Positions 1 to 5,868 of a DNA stretch of 5,868 nucleotides are shown one piece after another; positions within the stretch are counted from its first letter, which is position 1, and the number at the start of each line of letters is the position of its first letter. The stretch is from positions 1-5,868 of the forward strand of contig JAESPY010000101.1 in assembly GCA_016765435.1 (NCBI GenBank), written 5' to 3'. A program made the position numbers and the translations under genes. The stretch is from Emcibacter sp. GTDB lineage: Bacteria > Pseudomonadota > Alphaproteobacteria > Sphingomonadales > Emcibacteraceae. The notes beneath the pieces were generated by a model. It saw only the letters and a program-made list of their open reading frames with translations, searched no databases and was not told the DNA's origin.

Positions 1-709
1 TGATTACAAAAGATTTAGACCTTCTTATCCTCCAGAATTATATAGCTATCTATCAGATATATGCGGTGGCCGTGTTTTGGCGTGGGATTGTGCGACCGGA
101 ACTGGACAAGCCGCACAAGGTCTGTCGCCCTTCTTCGATCATATTGTGGCAACCGATGCTAGTGAAAAGCAAATTAGCCAAGCGCAGGGGGCGGACAATA
201 TATCCTTTCGTATCGCTACAGCGGAGAAAACCGAGCTTGAAACATCCTCTGTGGATTTAATCGTTGTTGCACAGGCTTTGCACTGGTTTGATCATGACGC
301 TTTTTATCAGGAAGTGAAGCGTGTCTTGAAACCGGGAGGGATTTTAGCCGTTTGGACCTATGACCTTTTGGAAATTAATGAGAAGATTGATCCTATAATC
401 CATAAGTTGAACGATGATATCGTCGGTGAATATTGGCCATCAGAACGACAATTAGTCAGGGACAAATACCAGACGATAGACTTTCCGTTTCAGGAGAAAG
501 CCGCCCCCTCTTTTTCCATGGCAAGTAGCTGGACGCGGGATGACCTGATCGGATATTTGGGAACATGGTCTTCGGTCGTGCGTTACCGTGCGGATAAGGG
601 CAGGGACCCTTTGCAGGAGATCATGCCCGCATTATCAGCAGCATGGGGGCAACACTCGGACAAGAAAACGATACAATGGCCTTTGAGCTTTCGGATTGGA
701 TGTTGTTAG
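1..709 (+). CDS. class I SAM-dependent methyltransferase, 5'-truncated by the window edge
   Basis: Putative small-molecule methyltransferase of the Methyltransf_11 type; the substrate cannot be told from sequence. The reading frame is open from base 2 and shows 235 residues. It begins with DYKRFRPSYPPELY, the usual N-terminal signature of this family, so probably only 10-20 residues are missing. An ATG at 77 lies inside the SAM-binding motif and is not the true start. Visible motifs are: motif I LAWDCATGTGQAA (glycine-rich SAM loop, about residues 26-38), an acidic ribose-contacting residue in IVATDAS, ALHWFD (motif IV region), and RVLKPGGILAVW. The C-terminal WPLSFRIG resembles normal family ends, so the 3' end looks complete. 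The stop is TAG at 707-709 and overlaps the stop of the convergent MaoC gene. The family call is firm and the substrate unknown. Confidence 0.88.
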   Translation, partial: DYKRFRPSYPPELYSYLSDICGGRVLAWDCATGTGQAAQGLSPFFDHIVATDASEKQISQAQGADNISFRIATAEKTELETSSVDLIVVAQALHWFDHDAFYQEVKRVLKPGGILAVWTYDLLEINEKIDPIIHKLNDDIVGEYWPSERQLVRDKYQTIDFPFQEKAAPSFSMASSWTRDDLIGYLGTWSSVVRYRADKGRDPLQEIMPALSAAWGQHSDKKTIQWPLSFRIGCC

Positions 710-1179
710 GGCGTTTTCAAAGATTCTTGTGCTTCATAAGCCGCTCGTGTCAAAAACATGCCCGTTGTTGTGATTGACATGACGACTTCATCTTTATGAT
801 TCAACGTAATAACTTCATAATTTACGATGCCCATACCGGGTTTGCTTCTGGATTCCCGTGTTTCCAGAACTTTTACCGATGCTTTAAGGCGGTCACCGGC
901 ATAAACAGGCCTGATCCAGCGTAGCTTATCAATGCCGGGAGAGCCGATACTGGTGCTGTCGGTAAGTTGATGGTCACAAATCAGCCGCATGGTGATGGCG
1001 CCTGTCATCCAGCCACTGGCAATTAATTGCCCGTGAAAAGACTTCGCAGCGAAATCCGGGTCAATATGGAAGGGCTGGGGATCATATTTTGTGGCAAATT
1101 CAATGATCTCTTCTTCGGTGATCAGATAATCACCAAAAACGTCGGTTTTTCCAACCTGAAAATCTTCAAATACTTTCAT
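706..1179 (-). CDS. MaoC-like (R)-specific enoyl-CoA hydratase / dehydratase family protein
   Basis: 157-residue single hot-dog protein of the MaoC dehydratase family, probably cytoplasmic and acting on an acyl-CoA or related thioester. It carries the hydratase-type catalytic segment YDPQPFHID (Asp33 and His38 are the expected catalytic pair), followed by FHGQLIASGWM (48-58), matching the family's substrate-pocket segment. IRPVYAGDRL (89-98) is another typical MaoC segment. Length is normal for single-domain members. The ATG at 1179 is the first start giving the conserved N-terminus KVFEDFQVG; upstream there is only a weak AAGG about 13 bases away. It lies 78 bases downstream of the kinase gene, in the same direction, with its own promoter-like sequence in the gap, so it may be transcribed separately. 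Its stop (TAA) overlaps the convergent methyltransferase. The exact substrate is not deducible; related proteins act in fatty-acid, PHA or mesaconyl-CoA-type pathways. Confidence 0.85.
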   Translation of the reverse strand: MKVFEDFQVGKTDVFGDYLITEEEIIEFATKYDPQPFHIDPDFAAKSFHGQLIASGWMTGAITMRLICDHQLTDSTSIGSPGIDKLRWIRPVYAGDRLKASVKVLETRESRSKPGMGIVNYEVITLNHKDEVVMSITTTGMFLTRAAYEAQESLKTP

Positions 1180-1194
1180 AAAGCCATTTTGCCT

Positions 1195-1211
1195 TATCTA
1201 CTTTATAGATA
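1195..1211. repeat. short perfect inverted repeat upstream of the maoC-like gene
   Basis: TATCTA and TAGATA form perfect 6-base arms around a 5-base spacer (CTTTA). The repeat covers the candidate -10 box and start region of the maoC-like gene, a plausible place for an operator. A 6-base repeat in AT-rich DNA can arise by chance. Confidence 0.25.
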
Positions 1212-1230
1212 CCAGTAATTTCTTGGTAAA
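1202..1230 (-). promoter_or_regulatory. candidate sigma70-type promoter for the maoC-like gene
   Basis: Read on the minus strand, TTTACC (1225-1230) and TATAAA (1202-1207) are separated by exactly 17 bases. They match the consensus at 4/6 and 5/6 positions. Transcription would begin near 1195 and give a leader of about 16 bases before the ATG at 1179. This is pattern matching by eye in an AT-rich gap, so it is tentative. Confidence 0.35.
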
Positions 1231-1257
1231 AGTCATCGCAATGAAAAGAGGTGGCGG

Positions 1258-3282
1258 TTATGCGCCCCGATGTGTGATTTCTTCCGCCACTACCAATCGA
1301 GAAATTGGCAGCCAGATCGTCGCGGTTGTTCCAATGTTAATCTGGCTTTTCAGGTCAAGAGTCCCTTGATGTAATTTGATAAATTCATTGGCCAGTGACA
1401 GGCCAAGCCCCGCTCCGTCATATTTACGGTTGAGGGCGCTATCAACCTGTGAAAAGGGCGTGAGTGCTTTTGGAATATCGTCAGGATTCATCCCAATGCC
1501 ATTGTCTTCGATCATCAGTGAAAAGCCATTTTCAGTAAACGTTGTGATGGTAATTTTACCGTCTTGATGGGAAAATTTAACGGCATTGGAAAGAAGATTT
1601 AGCAGTATTTTTTTAAAACGCCGTTCGTCAACTTTTATGAGGGTGTTTTCAAGGCATTCTTTATCCATCTGTACATCTATATTCATTTCCTGAATATGGG
1701 GGGTTAGAATTGAAAGAACCGGGCTGATCATTTCGCCTATGGAAATTTCCTTGGTTATCAGGTTGGATTTACTGGTTTCCACATTGGAGAGATCAAGAAC
1801 ATCATTTATAATATCCAGCAGATGAATGGCAGAAACATTAATGTCTGTGGCATATTCCTGATAGCGGTCAATTTTGTAATTGCCGAGCATTTTTAGTCTC
1901 ATTATATCGGAAAATCCAATGATGGCGTTGAGTGGCGTTCTAAGTTCATGGCTCATATTGGCCAGAAACTCGCTTTTGGCCAGATTTGCGATTTCGGCTT
2001 TTTCCTTTAATTTTTTGAGTTCAACACGGGCCTTTTCGCTGCGTTTTATTTCCAGTTTCAACCATTTGCGCTCTTCTTCTTTCTGCTGTTGTTCTCTGGC
2101 CTGTTCCTCCAATGCTATATTCTCAATGACCTTGGATTTAAAGATGAATAGGGCGCGGGCTATCTCTCCAATGGAGTTCGGCATATTTTCATGGGGAACT
2201 TTCCGCTCTAGATTTCCGCTGGCAATATCATGCATGGCTGTTGTTATGTCATTCAAAGGACGGATGATACTGCGGGCAATGATATAGCTGCCGCCAACGA
2301 TGATGATGGTTGTGATCAGGGAGCCAAACAGAATAATGAAAAAACGATTCTGCGCGGCATCTTCGGCTTTTTGGGTCTGGCTAAAAAGTTCGCCTAAAAG
2401 ATTGTCCTCAACTTGTTTCATCAAGTTGATTCTATCCGTGGCAATTTTAAACCAATAGGCGGCGGTAATATTTTCCGTTGAGCCTGTGGTTATTGTTTTA
2501 AGGGCGATATTACGAAGCCTGAGCTGTTCCTGAATGACCGGGCCAGAAAGAATTTTGTCGGCGACTTGAATGCTGGCCGGGGAATTATTTTTTCTGAATA
2601 TTTCCATATATGAATTTTGTTCCGCGATCAGAAGCAGAAATTTATTTATGGTTACGGGATCAAATTTTCCTGCGCCAAAGCCAGTAGAGCCAATGGCTCT
2701 TTCCTGACCGGCTCGTTCCTTCGCTTCCATGAAGCTTTTGAAGGCGATAAAATCCTCGGTTATCTCGGGGCTGAGGCTAAATTTTCCCATTTGGGCAATG
2801 ATCGTCAAAAGATGACTGATGGTTTCTGTATAATAGGATGTCATTTCCGAGGCTGTGGCGGAACGGTCTGTTATATCTTGTCGCCAACCCTTTAGCTGAT
2901 CTAGATCCAGCAGTACGGCAGTGACAATATTTTTAAAGTTGTCACTATATAACCTGTTTTTTTGTCGTGCTATCTGGGTGGTAAATTTATTCAGTGCACT
3001 ATCTGTAGTATTTTTCTGACGAGTAAGCTCTTTTGGTGAATTGTTCAGAGCAGAAGTGCCCAGATATACAGCAGAGGCCCCACGTTCTTTTTGTAATTCA
3101 TGAATCAATTGCCCAGTTACGGGGGCGAGATCGGCTAATTCTTGAAAATTGGCGGCATTTTTTGCTGTTTTATAATCTTCTGTCAATATGACCGATACGG
3201 TGATCAGGAATCCCGCAACAGCAATAAAAATCAGCAAAACAAATCTTATGCGAATTTTCATATTGGATAAGTAGCGATACAT
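1258..3282 (-). CDS. NIT-HAMP sensor histidine kinase (membrane-bound, no receiver domain)
   Basis: 674-residue inner-membrane sensor kinase. Domains in order: membrane segment at about 13-33; periplasmic nitrate/nitrite-sensing-like NIT domain at about 50-300, recognised by [12 protein letters not shown] (59-70) and KERAGQERA (188-196); second membrane segment at about 314-336; HAMP linker from about 337 to 385 ([11 protein letters not shown]); a charged Glu/Lys-rich coiled coil at about 385-435; HisKA with phospho-accepting His445 in [12 protein letters not shown]; HATPase_c with N box Asn566 ([12 protein letters not shown]), G1 IEDNGIGM (Asp593), F box Phe610 and G2 GAGLGLS (623-629). All catalytic motifs look intact. 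The ATG at 3282 has a GGGGA about 9 bases upstream; a second ATG at codon 8 is less well placed. No receiver domain is fused and no response-regulator gene is adjacent, so the partner is unknown. NIT domains were named for nitrate/nitrite sensing, but the ligand here is unproven. Confidence 0.93.
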   Translation of the reverse strand: MYRYLSNMKIRIRFVLLIFIAVAGFLITVSVILTEDYKTAKNAANFQELADLAPVTGQLIHELQKERGASAVYLGTSALNNSPKELTRQKNTTDSALNKFTTQIARQKNRLYSDNFKNIVTAVLLDLDQLKGWRQDITDRSATASEMTSYYTETISHLLTIIAQMGKFSLSPEITEDFIAFKSFMEAKERAGQERAIGSTGFGAGKFDPVTINKFLLLIAEQNSYMEIFRKNNSPASIQVADKILSGPVIQEQLRLRNIALKTITTGSTENITAAYWFKIATDRINLMKQVEDNLLGELFSQTQKAEDAAQNRFFIILFGSLITTIIIVGGSYIIARSIIRPLNDITTAMHDIASGNLERKVPHENMPNSIGEIARALFIFKSKVIENIALEEQAREQQQKEEERKWLKLEIKRSEKARVELKKLKEKAEIANLAKSEFLANMSHELRTPLNAIIGFSDIMRLKMLGNYKIDRYQEYATDINVSAIHLLDIINDVLDLSNVETSKSNLITKEISIGEMISPVLSILTPHIQEMNIDVQMDKECLENTLIKVDERRFKKILLNLLSNAVKFSHQDGKITITTFTENGFSLMIEDNGIGMNPDDIPKALTPFSQVDSALNRKYDGAGLGLSLANEFIKLHQGTLDLKSQINIGTTATIWLPISRLVVAEEITHRGA

Positions 3283-3340
3283 ACTAAGATCCCCGTCGTT
3301 ATACTCTGGCTAACTACTTGTTTGAATACATGTTAACGAG

Positions 3341-3346
3341 ATTATA
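3341..3346 (-). promoter_or_regulatory. candidate -10 box of the sensor-kinase promoter
   Basis: A perfect TATAAT on the minus strand lies about 59 bases upstream of the kinase ATG, giving a predicted leader of about 50 bases. No good -35 hexamer stands 16-18 bases upstream, so the promoter may need an activator, or the match may be chance in AT-rich DNA. Confidence 0.35.
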
Positions 3347-3386
3347 CGTAAAAAACCTGAGGAATGATTAATCTGGATGGGGTATA

Positions 3387-3412
3387 GGCCATAAAATGAG
3401 TTAATTTATGCC
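3387..3412. repeat. imperfect inverted repeat in the cinA-kinase gap
   Basis: CATAAA (3390-3395) pairs with TTTATG (3405-3410), and the flanking GG (3387-3388) and CC (3411-3412) add to the stem if one base is bulged. It lies upstream of the candidate kinase -10 box, so it could be an activator or repressor site. The stem is weak and its function is inferred only from position. Confidence 0.2.
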
Positions 3413-3448
3413 ATTGGATATATAGGGTTAGGGAGATCACTCTATAAT

Positions 3449-3466
3449 TTATATCTTTCGATATAA
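3449..3466. repeat. perfect 7-base hairpin repeat, TTATATC-N4-GATATAA
   Basis: Seven-base arms (3449-3455 and 3460-3466) around the four-base loop TTTC form a perfect hairpin. The stem is almost all A-T and no T-run follows, so it is a poor intrinsic terminator. It might be a regulator-binding palindrome or a weak mRNA 3' stem for the cinA transcript. Chance occurrence in this AT-rich gap is quite possible. Confidence 0.25.
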
Positions 3467-3578
3467 TAAAGTGCATGAAGCATGTCGATAAAATTTAAAT
3501 CACTTTGAGGATTTTTTTATTTACGCGTATTTTTTCAGGAATCGCGACAAGGATCAACGGGATAGAGGGACGGCTGTT

Positions 3579-4070
3579 TTATGTCATGGCCGTTTGAAAT
3601 AATTTTAATGCGGAAATCACAGTTTCTTCCCGGACTTTCCCCCGGCCAATATCACCAAAAAGATATTTTTCATGTCGCGTTGGACCGCCCCGACTGGCAC
3701 AGGCCATATGTACAAGGCCGACAGGCTTATCAGAGCTGCCACCACCCGGCCCGGCAATGCCCGTAACAGAGACGGCGATCGTGGCGGAAGATTTTTCCAG
3801 AGCCCCTTGGGCCATGGCAATGGCGGTTTCTTGTGTCACGGCACCACCGATGCGTAATATCTCACCCGTCACCCCCAAAACTTCCATTTTAGCGCGGTTG
3901 GTATAGGTGATAAAGCCTCGGACAACCACATCAGATGATCCGGAAATTTCGGTTAACGCCCCCATGATGAGTCCCCCTGTACAGGATTCCGCAGTCGCCA
4001 GATGATAGCCTTTATCCCGGGCCATTTGCAGGGTTTCAGTGGCCAGTTTTATGATTTTAGGTGAGAACAT
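3579..4070 (-). CDS. pncC: nicotinamide-nucleotide amidase / CinA C-terminal domain protein
   Basis: 163-residue stand-alone CinA C-terminal domain. Characterised members deamidate nicotinamide mononucleotide to nicotinate mononucleotide and ammonia in the cytoplasm, recycling NMN left by NAD-dependent DNA ligase. Signature segments are TAESCTGG (catalytic Ser29), the ITYTNRAK segment (54-61, with Tyr56, Asn58 and Lys61), GGAVTQETA (75-83), VTGIAGPGGG (102-111) and KPVGLV (115-120). The N-terminal molybdopterin-binding half of long CinA proteins is absent, as is usual in proteobacteria. I chose the ATG at 4070, which overlaps the end of pgpA by 14 bases. An in-frame TTG at 4085 would add five residues, but neither start has a strong Shine-Dalgarno sequence (only GGA about 12 bases before the ATG). 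The overlap implies co-transcription and probably translational coupling with pgpA. It is often annotated cinA or ygaD. Confidence 0.92.
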   Translation of the reverse strand: MFSPKIIKLATETLQMARDKGYHLATAESCTGGLIMGALTEISGSSDVVVRGFITYTNRAKMEVLGVTGEILRIGGAVTQETAIAMAQGALEKSSATIAVSVTGIAGPGGGSSDKPVGLVHMACASRGGPTRHEKYLFGDIGRGKVREETVISALKLFQTAMT

Positions 4071-4560
4071 AAAGATAAAATCCAATCATAATCAGGGCGG
4101 CGAAAAATCCGGCGATGACATCATCCATCATCACGCCATAGGCATCATGGCGTTGATCAAATATTTTGATCGGCCAAGGTTTATAGATATCAAAAACCCG
4201 GAACGCGGCAAAGGCCAACACAAAAGGACCGGGGCTTAAGGGCGTAAGTGACGTCATGGCGGCGATGGGCAGACAGGCAATCCATTGTCCGGCGACCTCA
4301 TCAATGACAATTTCACCGGGGTCTGTCTTCCCGGTTTCTTTCATATAGACATCAGATGCCCAGAGCCCAGCCATAAATACCGCAATAATACCGATCGTTA
4401 AGCCAATAGGCCCGAACCGTTCAATAAGCAGCCAGGCAAAGGGCAGGGCCGCTAATGACCCCATGGTGCCAGGGGCTTTGGGGGCCATACCGGAATAGAA
4501 CCATGTGGCGAGGAGCAAGGCCGGATGAACCGGAGATTTTGACCATTTATCAACAAACAT
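4057..4560 (-). CDS. pgpA: phosphatidylglycerophosphatase A
   Basis: 167-residue integral membrane phosphatase that removes phosphate from phosphatidylglycerophosphate to give phosphatidylglycerol. Family motifs are clear: APKAPGTMGSLAALP (26-40), EIVIDEVAGQWIA (83-95, with conserved Asp87 and Glu88), FRVFDIYKPWPIKIFD (120-135) and GVMMDDVIAGFFAAL (142-156). Several hydrophobic stretches are consistent with about four membrane segments, at roughly 37-48, 52-69, 92-120 and 147-166. The ATG at 4560 lies 14 bases after the ispF stop. A purine-rich AGAGAG 11-16 bases before the start is the only ribosome-binding candidate. Placement between ispDF and cinA is the common alphaproteobacterial order, and expression most likely comes from a promoter upstream of ispDF. 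Confidence 0.94.
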   Translation of the reverse strand: MFVDKWSKSPVHPALLLATWFYSGMAPKAPGTMGSLAALPFAWLLIERFGPIGLTIGIIAVFMAGLWASDVYMKETGKTDPGEIVIDEVAGQWIACLPIAAMTSLTPLSPGPFVLAFAAFRVFDIYKPWPIKIFDQRHDAYGVMMDDVIAGFFAALIMIGFYLYVLT

Positions 4561-4574
4561 ATTCTACTTTCTCT

Positions 4575-4850
4575 CTATTCTGGCAGACGGACAGTGACAA
4601 TAGCCTGGGCTGCGATTCCTTCGCCGCGTCCGGTAAAGCCGAGCTTTTCTGTGGTGGTAGCCTTGACGCTGACCCGTGTGACCTCTAGTTCAAGGATATC
4701 AGCGATATTATCCCGCATGGCTTGGGCATGAGGGCTGATCTTCGGGGCTTCACAAATAATGGTTAGGTCAATGTTGGAAATGATGCCTTTTCTTTCGGTT
4801 AGTAAGCTGGCGGCATGTTTCAGAAAAAGATCCGAATTGGCTCCTTTCTA
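4575..4850 (-). pseudogene. ispF: C-terminal part of IspF, downstream of the in-frame amber
   Basis: Reading on from the TAG in the same frame gives 90 uninterrupted residues starting KGANSD and ending AIVTVRLPE, then a TAG at 4575-4577. The fragment keeps TIICEAPKI (322-330 of the full fusion) and [19 protein letters not shown] (354-372), the signature for binding the cytidine diphosphate part. There is no frameshift, deletion or other damage. With the amber read as an amino acid, the complete fusion would be 383 residues, the usual IspDF size. No ATG, GTG or TTG in frame lies close after the amber; the first in-frame ATG is at codon 337, too late to remake a domain. So the locus is either a one-codon pseudogene, an artefact, or expressed by read-through. 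Confidence 0.85.
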
Positions 4851-5726
4851 TTTATCATCACTGGGCGGAAAATGTGTGCCGATATCTCCATCACCTATGG
4901 CGCCTAGCAGGGCATCGGTCAGCGCATGCAGGGCCACATCAGCGTCCGAGTGCCCTCTTAATTTGCGATCATGGGGTATGGTGATGCCGCCCAAAATAAC
5001 GCTGCTCCCGGTTTCAAAGGCATGAACGTCAAAGCCCAGACCAGTACGGATATCGGTGAGGTTTTCCTTAATCATATGGCTAGCCTTTTTCAGGTCTTCA
5101 CTGGTGGTGATCTTAAAATTCCTTTCCTCTCCGGGGTGGGGCAATAGCTGTATGCCACAGGCCTCAGCGACGGCGGAATCATCGGTAAAGTCTTTATCTT
5201 CCATTCTTTTATGGGCCATGAAAATCAATTTAAACCGGAATGCCTGTGGAGTTTGTGCACGGGCCATACTTGACCGCTCCAGTGTTTTTTTGACTTTCCC
5301 GTCCGTTACTTTCTTTACAGTATCGGTCATAGGCAGGGTCGGAATGACGGCACCATATTCCGCCGTCTTGACAATGATATCTTCAATTTGTTTGGGGGAA
5401 ATAAATGGGCGGGCGGCATCATGTATCAGCACAATATCCGGTTCATGACGGGCGAGGGCCTGCAATCCCTTCATAACAGACTGTTGCCGTGTCGCCCCGC
5501 CGTTGACCGGGGGAAGAACGGCAAGATCACCCATGGCTTTGTCATACAGGTCATGATCATCCGGATGAATAACGGTCTGGATCAGATCAACATAAGGCAC
5601 CTGCAGGAAGACGTTTACGGTATGGTAGAGGATGGCTTTTCCAGCCAGCGGGATATATTGTTTGGGCATATCTGCACCGACCCGGTGTCCTCTGCCTGCG
5701 GCAACAATTAATATGGCAACCTTCAT
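4848..5726 (-). CDS. ispDF: bifunctional IspD/IspF enzyme, open only to a premature amber codon
   Basis: Fusion of IspD (2-C-methyl-D-erythritol 4-phosphate cytidylyltransferase, residues 1 to about 222) and IspF (2-C-methyl-D-erythritol 2,4-cyclodiphosphate synthase, from about 226), both in the MEP isoprenoid pathway. IspD motifs: [14 protein letters not shown] nucleotide loop, [16 protein letters not shown] (100-108), Arg151 and Lys205. IspF metal-site motifs: GFDVHAF (Asp233, His235) and GHSDADV (His259). The open frame stops at codon 293 (TAG, 4848-4850), directly after THFPPSDDK, where IspF should continue with Trp-Lys-Gly; the missing 90 residues follow in the same frame. I chose the ATG at 5726 because it starts at the conserved [11 protein letters not shown] and has GGA 9-11 bases upstream; an in-frame ATG at 5762 adds 12 unconserved residues and lacks a ribosome site. 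IspD should work as it stands. Truncated IspF would not, since it loses the CDP-binding [14 protein letters not shown] part. Confidence 0.9.
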   Translation of the reverse strand: MKVAILIVAAGRGHRVGADMPKQYIPLAGKAILYHTVNVFLQVPYVDLIQTVIHPDDHDLYDKAMGDLAVLPPVNGGATRQQSVMKGLQALARHEPDIVLIHDAARPFISPKQIEDIIVKTAEYGAVIPTLPMTDTVKKVTDGKVKKTLERSSMARAQTPQAFRFKLIFMAHKRMEDKDFTDDSAVAEACGIQLLPHPGEERNFKITTSEDLKKASHMIKENLTDIRTGLGFDVHAFETGSSVILGGITIPHDRKLRGHSDADVALHALTDALLGAIGDGDIGTHFPPSDDK

Positions 5727-5805
5727 GGTATATTTTCCGTTATTTAAGGGGGAAACTATCATTTCATGGTAACAAAGTCTGTATTTTTCTTATGCTAAAT
5801 CCTCT

Positions 5806-5834
5806 TTGACCTTAAATATCTTTTCATGTATGGT
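5806..5834 (+). promoter_or_regulatory. candidate promoter reading rightwards out of the window
   Basis: TTGACC (5806-5811) and TATGGT (5829-5834) are 17 bases apart, matching 5/6 and 4/6 of the sigma70 consensus on the plus strand. It would drive a gene beyond the right edge, divergent from ispDF. In related genomes dusB/ntrB-type genes often lie on that side, but none is visible here. Confidence 0.3.
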
Positions 5835-5852
5835 GCGACCTGATTTTGATTA

Positions 5853-5868
5853 ATTATTGACCAATAAT
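5853..5868. repeat. perfect 16-base palindromic repeat at the right edge
   Basis: ATTATTG and CAATAAT form perfect 7-base arms around AC. It lies about 127 bases upstream of the ispDF start, just downstream of the candidate plus-strand promoter. Possibly an operator; it touches the window end, so the full extent is unknown. Confidence 0.25.

Larger units (their letters stand above)
3283..3578. other. 296-base AT-rich intergenic gap without a recognisable gene
   Basis: The gap separates cinA (ending at 3579) from the kinase gene, both on the minus strand. I see no ORF beyond a few codons on either strand that starts with ATG and has a ribosome-binding site, no tRNA-like fold and no GC-rich hairpin followed by a T-run that would be a convincing cinA terminator. 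It does hold a TATAAT facing the kinase gene and two inverted repeats, listed separately. It is clearly richer in A and T than the genes on its right. Confidence 0.6.

Noticed and set aside
66..260. 64-codon plus-strand frame overlapping the methyltransferase.
   Set aside because: It is an alternative frame through the SAM-binding region; the frame with clear methyltransferase motifs is the real one.
1880..2287. 135-codon plus-strand open frame antisense to the kinase gene.
   Set aside because: It mirrors the kinase HAMP and coiled-coil coding region, shows no family motif and is a low-complexity Ser/Leu/Phe-rich shadow.
2617..2895. 92-codon plus-strand open frame inside the kinase gene.
   Set aside because: It covers the NIT-domain coding sequence in the opposite strand, with no ribosome site and no recognisable motif.
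3443..3448. Plus-strand TATAAT in the cinA-kinase gap as a promoter.
   Set aside because: There is no -35 match at 16-18 bases and no plus-strand gene downstream; the hexamer is expected by chance in this AT-rich stretch.
4841..4848. Strong Shine-Dalgarno-like GAAAGGAG right at the amber codon, hinting at a restart for a separate IspF C-terminal protein.
   Set aside because: No in-frame ATG, GTG or TTG lies at a useful distance after it; the first in-frame ATG is at codon 337. The bases simply encode the conserved Lys-Gly-Ala of IspF.
5056..5448. 130-codon plus-strand open frame antisense to ispDF.
   Set aside because: It lies wholly over well-conserved IspD coding sequence and has no recognisable motif of its own.
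1..5868. Search by eye for CRISPR arrays, insertion sequences, tRNA or rRNA genes.
   Set aside because: No regularly spaced repeats, transposase-like frames, terminal inverted repeats with target duplications, or cloverleaf-like segments were seen.

Overview
The window looks like chromosomal DNA from an alphaproteobacterium. The main reasons are the fused ispD-ispF isoprenoid gene and its order ispDF-pgpA-cinA(C-terminal type), an arrangement I associate with that class. The exact genus cannot be read from the sequence. Sampled 60-base lines run from about 55-57% GC in ispDF to about 35-43% GC in the sensor-kinase gene. These are hand counts, not a full computation.

Layout from left to right. 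(1) A plus-strand class I SAM-dependent methyltransferase, cut at its N-terminus by the window edge, ends at 709. (2) A minus-strand MaoC-like hydratase (706-1179) meets it tail to tail, with a 4-base overlap of the two stop codons. (3) A minus-strand 674-residue membrane sensor histidine kinase with a periplasmic NIT domain (1258-3282) has no response regulator next to it. (4) A 296-base AT-rich gap (3283-3578) holds a probable kinase promoter and two small inverted repeats, but no gene. (5) A tight minus-strand housekeeping block, ispDF -> pgpA -> cinA (5726 down to 3579), has 14 bases between ispDF and pgpA and a 14-base overlap between pgpA and cinA. (6) A 142-base right edge (5727-5868) carries a possible plus-strand promoter and a perfect 16-base palindrome.

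The block on the right serves three unrelated basic needs: isoprenoid precursors by the MEP pathway (IspD and IspF), phosphatidylglycerol synthesis (PgpA) and pyridine-nucleotide salvage or repair (PncC/CinA-C). The most notable observation is in ispDF. The IspF half is interrupted by a single in-frame amber codon (TAG, 4848-4850) where alphaproteobacterial IspF proteins normally have a tryptophan (TGG). The rest of IspF continues intact, in the same frame, for 90 more codons to its own stop just before pgpA. This is either a sequencing error, a very recent nonsense mutation in a normally essential enzyme, or a codon that is read through. No clearly new multi-gene system is visible; the other genes belong to known families.
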